A stretch of 64,000 nt of DNA from Curtobacterium sp. VKM Ac-2865 (GTDB taxonomy: Bacteria; Actinomycetota; Actinomycetes; Actinomycetales; Microbacteriaceae). The notes under the pieces are model-generated. The model was not told the DNA's origin. It did no database searches and was given only the letters and a program-made list of their open reading frames with translations. Shown here in pieces: positions 16,972 to 27,226 of this stretch. A program made the position numbers and the translations under genes. Each line of letters opens with the position of its first letter. The stretch's first letter is position 1. The stretch is from contig NZ_JADKRZ010000007.1 of assembly GCF_015350905.1 (NCBI RefSeq), positions 124,001-188,000 on the forward strand, read 5' to 3'.

Positions 16972-19539
16972 TCAGCGCCCGTTCTTGCTCTCGCGCATGA
17001 TCCGCGCACGGTTCTGCACCTTGTCGCGGAGTCCGGAGACGCCGTTCTCGCGCAGGTACCACGCGGCGAGGCGGACGTCGCGGGTGACCCCGTGACGGCT
17101 GTTCGCGATCTGGTGGAACCGCAGTTCGCGGGCCCGTGCGGGGCTCAGTGCGACCCGCGGGCGGCTGCCGGCCGACAGCGACCCGGCGGGCACCGCGGCC
17201 TCGTGGGCGCGGTCGGCGGCGACCTGCGGGTCCTTGCAGAACTCCACGAGCGGGGCGAGGGCACGCTCCCACGTGAAGTCCTCGCGGACGCGGCTGACGG
17301 CGTCGCGGGCGGCCTGTGCGGCCTCGGGGTCGTAGAGCATCGACTCGAGTGCGGCGGCGAGGCCGTCGACGTCGCGCTCCTTGACCGCGACGCCCATGCC
17401 CTCGGCCCCGACGAGGTCGCCGAAGCTGTCGCCGTCGGTCGTCACGATCGGCAGGTTCGCCCACATGTAGTCGAGGATGCGTGTGCGGAACGAGAACGTG
17501 GTCTCGATGTGGGCGAAGTGCGTCGAGACACCGGCGTCCGCCTCGAGCAGGTAGTTCTGGCGGTCGTCGAGGGCCACCCACTGCTCGTTGAAGAAGACGT
17601 GCTTGTTCGTCAGGCCGAGCTGGTCGCTGATCCGGCGGGTCTCGGCGACGATCGCCATCTCGGGGACGTCCGGGTTCGGGTGCGCGACGCCGAGGAAGAA
17701 CAGCCGGATGTCGTCGTGTGTCTCGGCGACCTTGGCGATCGCGCGGACGAGCGACGGGGTGTCGAACCAGTTGTAGATGCCACCGCCCCAGATGACGACC
17801 TTGTCGTCCTTCCCGATGCCGGGCGTCACGCCGCGGATGGCGTTGCGCTCGTGCTTCGGCGGGGTGGAGTCCATGCCGAACGGGGCGATCGCGATGAGCT
17901 TCTTGAGGTTGTCGTCGGCGAGGTAGTTGTCCGGGTTGACCCGGCCGACGCCCGCGAGCTGGCCGAGCCAGAACAGGCGCTGCCGCTCCGAGGCGCAGAG
18001 GAAGAAGTCACCGCGTTCGAGCTGCCGGTTGATGACCTCGGTCGTCGAGGTCACCTGGTTGCGCCACCCGACGTCGCCGTTGTCCCGCGCCTGCTCGAGC
18101 TGCTCGAGGTGCATCGGGTCGTACAGGTCGACGACCATGATCTTGTTCGACTGCTGCAGCGTCTGGAAGTGGTGCAGGGCGTAGCCCTGGAAGAAGATGA
18201 CGTCGGCCCACTCCTCGTGCTCCCGCATGGTGCGCTCGTGCTGGAGCGGCACCCGCGAGACGGCGAAGGCGTCGGACTTGCGGTTCGCCACGTTCCACGT
18301 CACGAGGCGGACGTCGTTGTGCTCGCTGAGGGCCTCGGCGATCTTCCACGCGCGCATGCCGGGGCCGGCCATCTTCTCGCCGAGCGCGTCACCGGTGATG
18401 ACGAGCACGCGGGTGCGGTGCATCGGCTGCTCGACATCGAAGGCCTCGATGATCGCCTGGTAGCCCTCGAGGAAGTAGCCGTCCTCGAACAGCGGCTTGA
18501 AGGCGTCGCCGAACAGGCGGAACACCTCTTTGTCCGTCTTGACGCGCTGGCCCTGGATGCGGCGGCGCTCCTCGGACAGGCGGGGGAGGTCCGACACGAA
18601 CTGGTCGAGGGCGTAGAGCCCGGCGACGGTCTCCTTCGACATCGGGGTCGTCGGGTCGAACTCGTCCGGTGCGCCGGTGAAGCGGCGGATGTCGAACTCC
18701 TCCGAGTCGCGGCCGCTCTTCGCGATCGCGCGGCGGGCGAGGAGGGCGAGGGCCGCGGGCAGGAAGGTGCCGAGGTTCTCGTCGGAGAGGTTCTTGTAGA
18801 GCAGGTGCAGGGCGTTCCGCTCGAGCAGGTACATCTCGCGGTGGTCGCCGAACGACTTCATCGAGCCGTGGTGCTTGTGGTAGACGACCGAGCGCGGCGC
18901 GAACCGGACCCGGTAGCCGAGCAGGTTGAGGCGCCAGCCGAGGTCCACGTCGTCGTAGAACATGAACAGGCCCTCGTCGAACCCGCCGACCTCGAGGAAG
19001 ACGTCGCGCCGGACGAAGAGCGCCGAGCCGGTGCCGAAGAGCAGGTCCTGCGGCGCGTCGAAGCGGCCGTCGTCGAGCTCGGCGATGTGGTTCTTGTAGC
19101 CCATGCCGAACCAGCTCAGGCCGGACTCGACGAAGTCGATCGTCTTGCCCTCCCAGTCGAGGACCTTGCTCGCGACGGCGGCGACGCGGGGGCTCGGGGC
19201 GAACCCGGCCACGCCTTCCTTGACCCAGTTCACGTCGGGCTTGGCGTCGTTGTTGAGGAACGCGACCACGTCGCCGGTGGCCTCGCGCGCGCCGAGGTTG
19301 CTGCCGCCGGTGAACCCGAGGTTCTCGGCGGAGACGATGATCCGCACGTTGGCCTGGTCACCGATCGCGGCGCGCAGGCGTGCCTCGCTGTCGTCGCCGG
19401 AGCCGTTCTCGACGACCACGATCTCGAGCCGGTCTGCCGGCCAGTCGACCTCGCTGAGGCGGGCGATGCACTCGAGGGTGTCGTCCGTCCCACGGAAGTT
19501 GATGACGACGACGGACACGCGGGGCGCGTAGGTGGACAC
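16972..19539 (-). CDS. Bimodular glycosyltransferase, N-terminal GT2 and C-terminal GT4
   Basis: An 855-residue protein. Residues 1-300 form a GT2 domain: VSVVVINFRGTDDTLECI, VVVENGSGDDSEARLR near 40-55, AENLGFTGGSNLGAR near 70-85, VAFLNNDAKPD near 92-102, and FYDDVDLGWRLN near 210. Residues about 390-770 form a GT-B GT4 domain with LVITGDALGEKMAGPGMRAW near 395-415, VVIWGGGIYNWFD near 605, and THFAHIETTFSFRTRILDYMWANLPIV near 695-720. The tail (780-855) is basic. GTG 19537-19539 follows GGAG by 7 bases. It begins the export operon (wzm, wzt, GTs). Two catalytic modules in one chain suggest it adds two residues of a repeat unit; that is inference. Confidence 0.88.
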   Translation of the reverse strand: MSTYAPRVSVVVINFRGTDDTLECIARLSEVDWPADRLEIVVVENGSGDDSEARLRAAIGDQANVRIIVSAENLGFTGGSNLGAREATGDVVAFLNNDAKPDVNWVKEGVAGFAPSPRVAAVASKVLDWEGKTIDFVESGLSWFGMGYKNHIAELDDGRFDAPQDLLFGTGSALFVRRDVFLEVGGFDEGLFMFYDDVDLGWRLNLLGYRVRFAPRSVVYHKHHGSMKSFGDHREMYLLERNALHLLYKNLSDENLGTFLPAALALLARRAIAKSGRDSEEFDIRRFTGAPDEFDPTTPMSKETVAGLYALDQFVSDLPRLSEERRRIQGQRVKTDKEVFRLFGDAFKPLFEDGYFLEGYQAIIEAFDVEQPMHRTRVLVITGDALGEKMAGPGMRAWKIAEALSEHNDVRLVTWNVANRKSDAFAVSRVPLQHERTMREHEEWADVIFFQGYALHHFQTLQQSNKIMVVDLYDPMHLEQLEQARDNGDVGWRNQVTSTTEVINRQLERGDFFLCASERQRLFWLGQLAGVGRVNPDNYLADDNLKKLIAIAPFGMDSTPPKHERNAIRGVTPGIGKDDKVVIWGGGIYNWFDTPSLVRAIAKVAETHDDIRLFFLGVAHPNPDVPEMAIVAETRRISDQLGLTNKHVFFNEQWVALDDRQNYLLEADAGVSTHFAHIETTFSFRTRILDYMWANLPIVTTDGDSFGDLVGAEGMGVAVKERDVDGLAAALESMLYDPEAAQAARDAVSRVREDFTWERALAPLVEFCKDPQVAADRAHEAAVPAGSLSAGSRPRVALSPARARELRFHQIANSRHGVTRDVRLAAWYLRENGVSGLRDKVQNRARIMRESKNGR

Positions 19540-19589
19540 GGATTGACTCCATACGTCGGACGGCGGTGGTGCCCCGGAAGGCGGAAGCA

Positions 19590-19595
19590 ACTATA
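19590..19595 (-). promoter_or_regulatory. -10-like box TATAGT for the export operon
   Basis: The minus strand reads TATAGT at 19595-19590, about 50 bases upstream of the bimodular GT start in the divergent spacer 19540-19640. No convincing -35 hexamer is visible at the usual distance, so this is a weak call. Confidence 0.4.
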
Positions 19596-19640
19596 CCGAT
19601 CGGGGTCAGGGGGCTCGGCGGACCTGGGAGACTGGCTCGC

Positions 19641-20672
19641 GTGGACGTCTCCGTCATCATCGTCGACTGGCACCAGCCCGCGCTGACGCGGCGTGCGGTC
19701 GAGTCCGTCTCGTCCCAGCGGCTGGACGCCAGCGTCGAGGTGGTGCTCGTCGTGAACGAGGCCGACGACGCCACCGTCGCCGCCTACCGTGCAGACCACC
19801 CGGGGATCGTCGTCGTCGCCGAGCGCACGAACTCGGGGTTCGCCGGGGGAGTGGCCCGTGGTATCGCCGCGAGTTCGGGCGACGTGCTGGTCTTCCTCAA
19901 CAACGACGCGGTCGCCGACCACGGCTTCCTCGACCGCGGTCTCGCGGTGCTCGCCGCGGGGGGCGAGCGCGTCGCAGCGGTCGCGGCCACCGCGGTGCTG
20001 GAGGGCCGCTTCGTCCCCGTCGACCCGGGCTCGCCCCGGTCCGAGGACGACCTGGCCCGCGCCGACGGCCGGCGCTGGCGGCGCGCGGAGACAGGGCAGA
20101 CCCTGGTGAACGGCACGGGGGTGGTGCTCGACCGGTCCGGCAACGGGCGCGACCGCGACTGGCTCCGTCCCCTCGAGGACGCCCCGGAGTCCGCACCGCT
20201 CTTCGGCTTCTCCGGCGGAGCGGCCTTCCTCCGGCGCAGTGCGCTGGCCGAGGTCGGTGGGTTCGACGAGTCGCTCTTCATGTACTACGAGGACCTCGAC
20301 GTCGCGTGGCGCCTCCGCCTCGCCGGGTACGACGTCCGGCACGCCCCCGACGCCGTCGTCGTGCACCGGCACGCGGCCAGCTCCGGCAGCGACGGCCCGC
20401 TGGTCCGGTACCAGAGCATGCGGAACCGCCTGGCCGTCGTCCTCCGGAACGCCTCGGCCGGCATGGTCGCCCGTGTCCTGTCGCGGACGCTCGGGCGCAT
20501 GGCCCGCGACCTCCTCCGCCCCGGTGCCGCGCAGCTCCCGCCCGCCGCGTGGCGGCGACTCGCCCTGGAGGCCCCTGCCGTGCTCCGGCACGCGCGTCGC
20601 GCCCGCCGGGCCGACGGGTTCGACCGGGCGGCGCGCAGCCGCGTCGAGGCACGGCTGACGCCCGCCGACTGA
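19641..20672 (+). CDS. GT2 family glycosyltransferase (rhamnosyltransferase-like)
   Basis: A 343-residue GT2 enzyme with VSVIIVDWHQPALTRRAV at the start, LVVNEADDAT near 35-45, ERTNSGFAGGVARGIA near 58-73, VFLNNDAVADH near 82-92 (NND in place of DxD), FGFSGGAAFLRR near 188 and YYEDLDVAWRLRLAGYD near 215-231. The last motif groups it with WbbL-like rhamnosyltransferases. GTG 19641 is chosen because it opens the first beta strand. The GAGACT box seven bases upstream resembles the short-leader promoters elsewhere in the window. It is divergent from the bimodular GT. Confidence 0.86.
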   Translation: MDVSVIIVDWHQPALTRRAVESVSSQRLDASVEVVLVVNEADDATVAAYRADHPGIVVVAERTNSGFAGGVARGIAASSGDVLVFLNNDAVADHGFLDRGLAVLAAGGERVAAVAATAVLEGRFVPVDPGSPRSEDDLARADGRRWRRAETGQTLVNGTGVVLDRSGNGRDRDWLRPLEDAPESAPLFGFSGGAAFLRRSALAEVGGFDESLFMYYEDLDVAWRLRLAGYDVRHAPDAVVVHRHAASSGSDGPLVRYQSMRNRLAVVLRNASAGMVARVLSRTLGRMARDLLRPGAAQLPPAAWRRLALEAPAVLRHARRARRADGFDRAARSRVEARLTPAD

Positions 20673-20902
20673 GCGGACGCACAGGTGGCACCCGGCGGCG
20701 CAGACGGCGGACCGCAGCGGATCTGCGCGGGGTGATCCGAGCCTCCCGTTCGGGGGCCGATCTGGGGGCTGTGTGATCACTGTGGTCCAGGTAGCCTGAT
20801 GGGACCCGAGTGCATCGGTCGTTCGTCAGGGGTCGGCCGCTCGCGCAGAGCGCATCGCGCACGTCATCAACCCCGTCGACGCCCAAGGGAAGGCCCAACG
20901 AC

Positions 20903-23005
<2,103 letters not shown>

Positions 23006-23055
23006 TTGGCCGCCCGCGTCGTTCGCCGAGTCCGTCGGCTCGCGGCGCGGGCGGT

Positions 23056-23079
23056 CCCTGCGGGTTCCTTCACGCAGGG
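23056..23079 (+). terminator. Possible intrinsic terminator hairpin
   Basis: CCCTGCG (23056-23062) pairs with CGCAGGG (23073-23079) across a 10-base loop, followed by a second small GC hairpin (CCGCGG at 23084 and 23095). There is no T-run, so function is uncertain. It sits between the secreted protein gene and the next membrane protein gene. Confidence 0.4.
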
Positions 23080-23116
23080 GTCCCCGCGGATTCGCCGCGG
23101 TCCGGGTCCGTCCGCC

Positions 23117-24517
23117 ATGATGACCGACATGAGTTCCGCCGCCGTCACACCGATCGACGGCGGTCCACGGACACGACTGACGGCGCCCGCCTGGCTCGTC
23201 CGCGCCGCCGGTGTGGTGCTGCCCGTCGTCGTCGGACTCCTCGCCGCGGCGATCGCCTGGTTCCGGCTCCCCGCCGGGGCCCGCGACACGCTCTGGGCCG
23301 AGGACGCCGCGGTCTTCCTCACCCAACGACTGCAGCTCGGACCGTTCGCGTCCCTCGTGCACCCGTACGACGGGTACCAGCACCTGGTCCCGCGGCTCAT
23401 CGCCGAGGTCGCCGTCGCGCTGCCCGCGGAGTCCTACGCCAGGACGGTCACCGCGCTGTGCTGTGCGGTCGTCGGGCTCGTCGCGGCAGCCACCATGGTG
23501 TTCGCCCGCCGGACCATCCGCACCACCGCCGTCCGCGCGGTGTTCGCGCTCGTCCCCGCACTGACCCCGGTCGTGGCCTTCGAGGTGCTCGGCAACAGCG
23601 CGAACCTGCACTCCTTCCTGCTCTTCCTGGTCCCCGTGCTGCTGCTCGTCCGCCCGCGGACCTGGGCCGGTTCGGTGGCCCCGGCCGTCACCGCGTTCGT
23701 CGTCGCGGTCAGCGAGATCCAGGCCGTCTACTTCGTCCCGATGCTCGTCCTCGTCCTGACCCCGCGGTCGCGACGGTCCTGGCCGATCGGCGGTGCCCTC
23801 GTCCTCGGACTCGGGCTCCAGATGCTCTCCGTCCTGACCTCGGCGCGCGTGCGGACCCCGATGCACCAGGACCCGTCCGACGTGGTCACGGGGTGGTTCC
23901 TCGAGCCCGTGCTCAGCACGCTCTACCCGAAGGCCGGCTCGGCAGCGGTGCGGCTCGCGCAGCTCGGCTTCGGGATCGCCGTCGTGCTCGCGCTGGTGTT
24001 CGTGGCCGCCGCGGCCGTGGTGCTCGTCGGGCGCTGGCGCCGCGGGGACGGACTCGGACCGCTCCGCACGCTGACGATCGCCCTCCTCGTCGGGTCCCCG
24101 CTCGCCTGGGCGGCCGGCGTCGTCCTCAACCCCACGCCGCTCATCGACTTCTCCGAGCACGGCATCACGTCGATCGGGCAGACCGGCTACGTGCGGTACG
24201 CGGCACCCGCCTCGATGTTCCTCATCGGGCTGGTCGTGCTCGCGGCGGAACGACTCGTCCGGATTGGACGCACCCGGGCGACGGTCGTGGCCGCGGTCCT
24301 CCTGGTCGGCCTCTGCGTCCTCCTCGGCGTGCGCGCCCTCCCGCACGACGTCGCACGGTCCGGGGCGCCGACCTGGAGCGCCGAGTTCCGCCAGGGGGAG
24401 CGTGACTGCGAGCGGGGAGCAGAGGACTCCCGGCTCGAACAAGCACCATGGGGGTGGGGAGCCACCCTGACGTGCTCGACGATCCAGGACGACGCCTTCC
24501 CGACCGACCAGCGCTGA
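23117..24517 (+). CDS. Polytopic membrane protein of unknown function (paralogue of 30067-31461)
   Basis: A roughly 466-residue protein with about 10-11 predicted transmembrane helices. After TM1 comes a periplasmic motif LWAEDAAVFLTQRLQLGPFASL, then HPYDGYQHLVPRLIAEV and EVLGNSANLHSF. WAED, HPYxGYxHLVPRL and GNxANLHxF are shared with the product at 30067, so the two are paralogues. The acidic loop residues resemble those of GT-C type glycosyltransferases, but I cannot assign a family. Three in-frame ATGs (23117, 23120, 23129) are possible and none has a strong ribosome site. The extracellular C-terminus ends with CERG and a TCSTIQDD segment that could form a disulfide. Confidence 0.78.
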   Translation: MMTDMSSAAVTPIDGGPRTRLTAPAWLVRAAGVVLPVVVGLLAAAIAWFRLPAGARDTLWAEDAAVFLTQRLQLGPFASLVHPYDGYQHLVPRLIAEVAVALPAESYARTVTALCCAVVGLVAAATMVFARRTIRTTAVRAVFALVPALTPVVAFEVLGNSANLHSFLLFLVPVLLLVRPRTWAGSVAPAVTAFVVAVSEIQAVYFVPMLVLVLTPRSRRSWPIGGALVLGLGLQMLSVLTSARVRTPMHQDPSDVVTGWFLEPVLSTLYPKAGSAAVRLAQLGFGIAVVLALVFVAAAAVVLVGRWRRGDGLGPLRTLTIALLVGSPLAWAAGVVLNPTPLIDFSEHGITSIGQTGYVRYAAPASMFLIGLVVLAAERLVRIGRTRATVVAAVLLVGLCVLLGVRALPHDVARSGAPTWSAEFRQGERDCERGAEDSRLEQAPWGWGATLTCSTIQDDAFPTDQR

Positions 24518-24552
24518 GCACCAGCACCAGACCACCTCCAGCAGAGAGAACC

Positions 24553-25311
24553 ATGCCCCACACCCCAGCCCCACGCTCGCTCGTCATCGTCCCCACCTAC
24601 GACGAGGCCGAGAACGTCCACGAGATCGTCGGGCGGGTCCTCGACGTGGTCCCCGCAGCGCACGTCCTCGTGGTGGACGACGGCAGCCCCGACGGCACCG
24701 GGGACATCGTCGCCGCGATGGCGGCGGAGGACGATCGCGTGCACCTGCTCCGTCGCGCGGGGAAGCTCGGGCTCGGCACGGCGTACGTCGCGGGGTTCCG
24801 GTGGGGCCTCGAGCGGCAGTTCGACCTGCTCATCGAGATGGACGCCGACGGGTCGCACCCCGCCGACCGCCTGCCCGCGATGATCGAGGCCGTCGCCGGC
24901 GCCGACCCCGCCGCGGACGTCCTGCTCGCCATCGGGTCCCGCTGGGTCCCGGGCGGGTCGGTCGTCGACTGGCCGAAGCACCGTGAGCTCCTCAGCCGCG
25001 GTGGCAACGCCTACGCCCGGGTCATGCTCGGCCTCGACGTGCACGACATCACGGCCGGCTTCCGTGTCTACCGCGCCGAGGCGATCGCCCGGATGGACCT
25101 GGACTCGGTCGACTCCAAGGGGTACTGCTTCCAGGTCGACATGACGCTGCGGGTGCACGACCTCGGCGGCACGATCGTCGAGGTCCCGATCCAGTTCCGC
25201 GACCGCGTGCGCGGTGTCTCGAAGATGAGCCAGGCGATCGTCGTCGAGGCGATGCTCCGCACCACGCAGTGGGGCCTGCAGCGCCGGTTCGGCCGGCGCC
25301 GCAGCTCCTGA
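24553..25311 (+). CDS. Dolichyl/polyprenyl-phosphate mannosyltransferase-like GT2
   Basis: A 252-residue GT2 enzyme of the DPM1/Ppm1 class, which makes polyprenyl-phosphate-mannose from GDP-mannose. Motifs are VIVPTYDEAENV at 11-22, LVVDDGSPDGTG near 39-50, MDADGSHPADRLP near 96-108 (DxD) and DITAGFRVYR near 170-180, followed by KGYCFQVDMT. It lacks the C-terminal transmembrane helices of GtrB, as in DPM1. ATG 24553 is preceded by GAGAGAA. It may supply lipid-linked mannose for the GT87 and other GT-C proteins nearby; manA in the same window makes mannose-6-phosphate interconversion possible. Confidence 0.9.
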   Translation: MPHTPAPRSLVIVPTYDEAENVHEIVGRVLDVVPAAHVLVVDDGSPDGTGDIVAAMAAEDDRVHLLRRAGKLGLGTAYVAGFRWGLERQFDLLIEMDADGSHPADRLPAMIEAVAGADPAADVLLAIGSRWVPGGSVVDWPKHRELLSRGGNAYARVMLGLDVHDITAGFRVYRAEAIARMDLDSVDSKGYCFQVDMTLRVHDLGGTIVEVPIQFRDRVRGVSKMSQAIVVEAMLRTTQWGLQRRFGRRRSS

Positions 25312-25321
25312 TCGTCCCTGC

Positions 25322-27226
25322 TCAGACGCAGCTGAAGTCGTAGTCCTGCTCCACGCCCTTCGGACTGACGCCGACCCACTGGGTCATCTGCACAGTGCTC
25401 TCGGGGGTGAACGCGCCGCCAGCACATTGCCGTTGGGCTGCGGCGGCGCCGTCCCTGCCGCTCGTCGCCCAGTTCGGGAGTCCCCGCAGCGGACTCCCGG
25501 CTGGGATCGCACCAGCGATCAAGTTGAACTGGTACTTGTTCGAGTAGACACCGACGTTCGAGACACCGGCGGCCTTGAACCCGGCCACCATCCCCTCGAT
25601 GTCCGCGCGGTTCTGCGTGCGGTAGTCCGGGTACTTCGCGGCGTCCTTCGCTGTGAGCCAGGACAATCCGGTCTCGACGTCGAGCCACCACCGGAACGAC
25701 GACGGGTTCGGGACGTTCCTGATCGTCGCGTCTTCGTAGGCCCGGGTGTAGCCGTACATGAACGAGCACGCTGCGTTGAACTTGCCGGTGCAGGTCCCGT
25801 AGGGGTTCGACGCTGTCGGCCCCTCGGCCACGGTGTTGCTCCTCGGCCAGACGGCAGCGTTGTAACTCGGGTTCGCGGCGAGGACGTAGAGCTGTGTCTT
25901 TGCTTGTGCCGTTCCGCCTGTGGACGACGCTGCCCATGCGAGCTGCTGCGCCAAGCACGGGTTGGTCTCGTTGCCGAGCTTCCAGTTCACGCCGACGATG
26001 GCGAACGGGACGTTCGCGGGGTAGCCGGCGGCCGAACACCCTTGCGGCCACGACACGTCCGCCCCGATGCCGGACCCGGACGAGCCGTCCATGAAGTACC
26101 CCGCGACGTCGAGGTCGAGCGTCGCCGTCCCCGCGGACACCTTCGCCTGCACGCCGCGGTTCGCGGTGCTGCCGGTCACCTTCGCCATCACGAGGTTCGA
26201 GATCGCCCGGCCCGCACCGAAGACCTGCGTGGCGACCTGGGCGTCAGTGCCGGCCGGGGTGACGCGGAGGTAGCCAGCGGCGGTCGTGCGCTCGGTCTCG
26301 GCGTTCGCGACGACGGCGGTGGCGGTTCCCGGGACCCCGGCGGTGCCCGTCAGGCGGACCGTCCGCGGCGTGGTGCCGACCGGGCCGGCGTACGCGCGGG
26401 TGGTGTCGATCGGCACGAACACCGAGCCGCTGTCCGAGTTCGTGTAGTACCCGGAGACGTCCATCGACACGGTCGCGGTGCCGCTCGAGACCCGGACCTG
26501 CGCCGCCCCGCCGACGAGCTTCACGATGACCAGGTTCGAGACCGCCGTGCCCCTGGTGAACACCTGCGACGCGACCTGCGGGTCCTGCCCGGCCGGGGTG
26601 ACGCGCACGTACCCGTTCGCGGTCGTGGCCTCGACCTGGGTGTTCACGGCGACGGCGGTGGCGCCGGCGGGGACTCCGCCGGTGCCCGCGAGCGGCACCC
26701 GGACCGGCGTGGTGCCGACCTGCTGCCGGAAGACGCGGGCGGCGTCCACGGGCGTGTAGGTCGCGCCGGCACCGTCGACGTAGTAACCGGACACGTCCAT
26801 GAACACGGTGCCGGACCCGGCGGACAGCTTGACCTGGACGCCGCCCTTCGCGAGCTTCACAGTCGCGAGGTTCGAGATGGTCTGCCCGGCGGAGAACTCC
26901 TGGGTGGCGACCGACGCGTCGACCCCGGCGGGGGTGACCCGGACGTACCCGGCCGCCGTGGGGGAGCCGACCTCGACGTTGACGACGACCGCGGTCGCGG
27001 CGGCGGGGACCCCGGCGCGGCCGGCGATCGGGACGACCTTCGGCGCGGTGCCGACGCTGCCGGACCACACGCGGGTGGTGTCCACGGGCACGTACCGTCC
27101 GGTCGACGGTGCGGCGGCGTGCGCCGGTGTCGGTGGACTGACGACGAGGCCGAGGGTGACGAGCACGACCGCGACGAGCGCGGTGGCCAGGGCGATGAAG
27201 GCGGTCCGGTGCAGCGGGCGCGTCAT
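25322..27226 (-). CDS. Secreted GH25-like glycosidase with three N-terminal beta-repeats
   Basis: A 634-residue exported protein. Residues 1-40 are a signal peptide (arginines then a Val/Leu/Ala core ending PAHA). Three repeats of about 110 residues follow, each with PVDTTRV-like start, VPxxATAVVVNVE, AAGYVRVTPAG, ISNLxxxKL and a closing DVSGYY (or DVAGYF). Residues about 400-634 resemble a GH25/DUF1906-type TIM-barrel: DVSWPQGCSAAGYP, FAIVGVNWKLGNE, WWLDVETGLSW, GVSNVGVYSNKYQF and MTQWV. DVET contains the acidic pair expected for a muramidase. ATG 27224-27226 overlaps the GT87 stop (ATGA). A role in cutting or anchoring at peptidoglycan is likely; substrate not shown. Confidence 0.85.
   Translation of the reverse strand: MTRPLHRTAFIALATALVAVVLVTLGLVVSPPTPAHAAAPSTGRYVPVDTTRVWSGSVGTAPKVVPIAGRAGVPAAATAVVVNVEVGSPTAAGYVRVTPAGVDASVATQEFSAGQTISNLATVKLAKGGVQVKLSAGSGTVFMDVSGYYVDGAGATYTPVDAARVFRQQVGTTPVRVPLAGTGGVPAGATAVAVNTQVEATTANGYVRVTPAGQDPQVASQVFTRGTAVSNLVIVKLVGGAAQVRVSSGTATVSMDVSGYYTNSDSGSVFVPIDTTRAYAGPVGTTPRTVRLTGTAGVPGTATAVVANAETERTTAAGYLRVTPAGTDAQVATQVFGAGRAISNLVMAKVTGSTANRGVQAKVSAGTATLDLDVAGYFMDGSSGSGIGADVSWPQGCSAAGYPANVPFAIVGVNWKLGNETNPCLAQQLAWAASSTGGTAQAKTQLYVLAANPSYNAAVWPRSNTVAEGPTASNPYGTCTGKFNAACSFMYGYTRAYEDATIRNVPNPSSFRWWLDVETGLSWLTAKDAAKYPDYRTQNRADIEGMVAGFKAAGVSNVGVYSNKYQFNLIAGAIPAGSPLRGLPNWATSGRDGAAAAQRQCAGGAFTPESTVQMTQWVGVSPKGVEQDYDFSCV

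Noticed and set aside
17092..19686. Open frame of about 860 codons on the plus strand
   Set aside because: Antisense to the bimodular GT, which has two recognisable domains. The translation is Val/Glu/Asp/Arg noise.
20772..20783. CRP/GlxR-like site TGTGATCAC before the secreted repeat protein
   Set aside because: The right half of the usual TGTGA-N6-TCACA symmetry is missing; only GTGATCAC is palindromic, which is too short to call.
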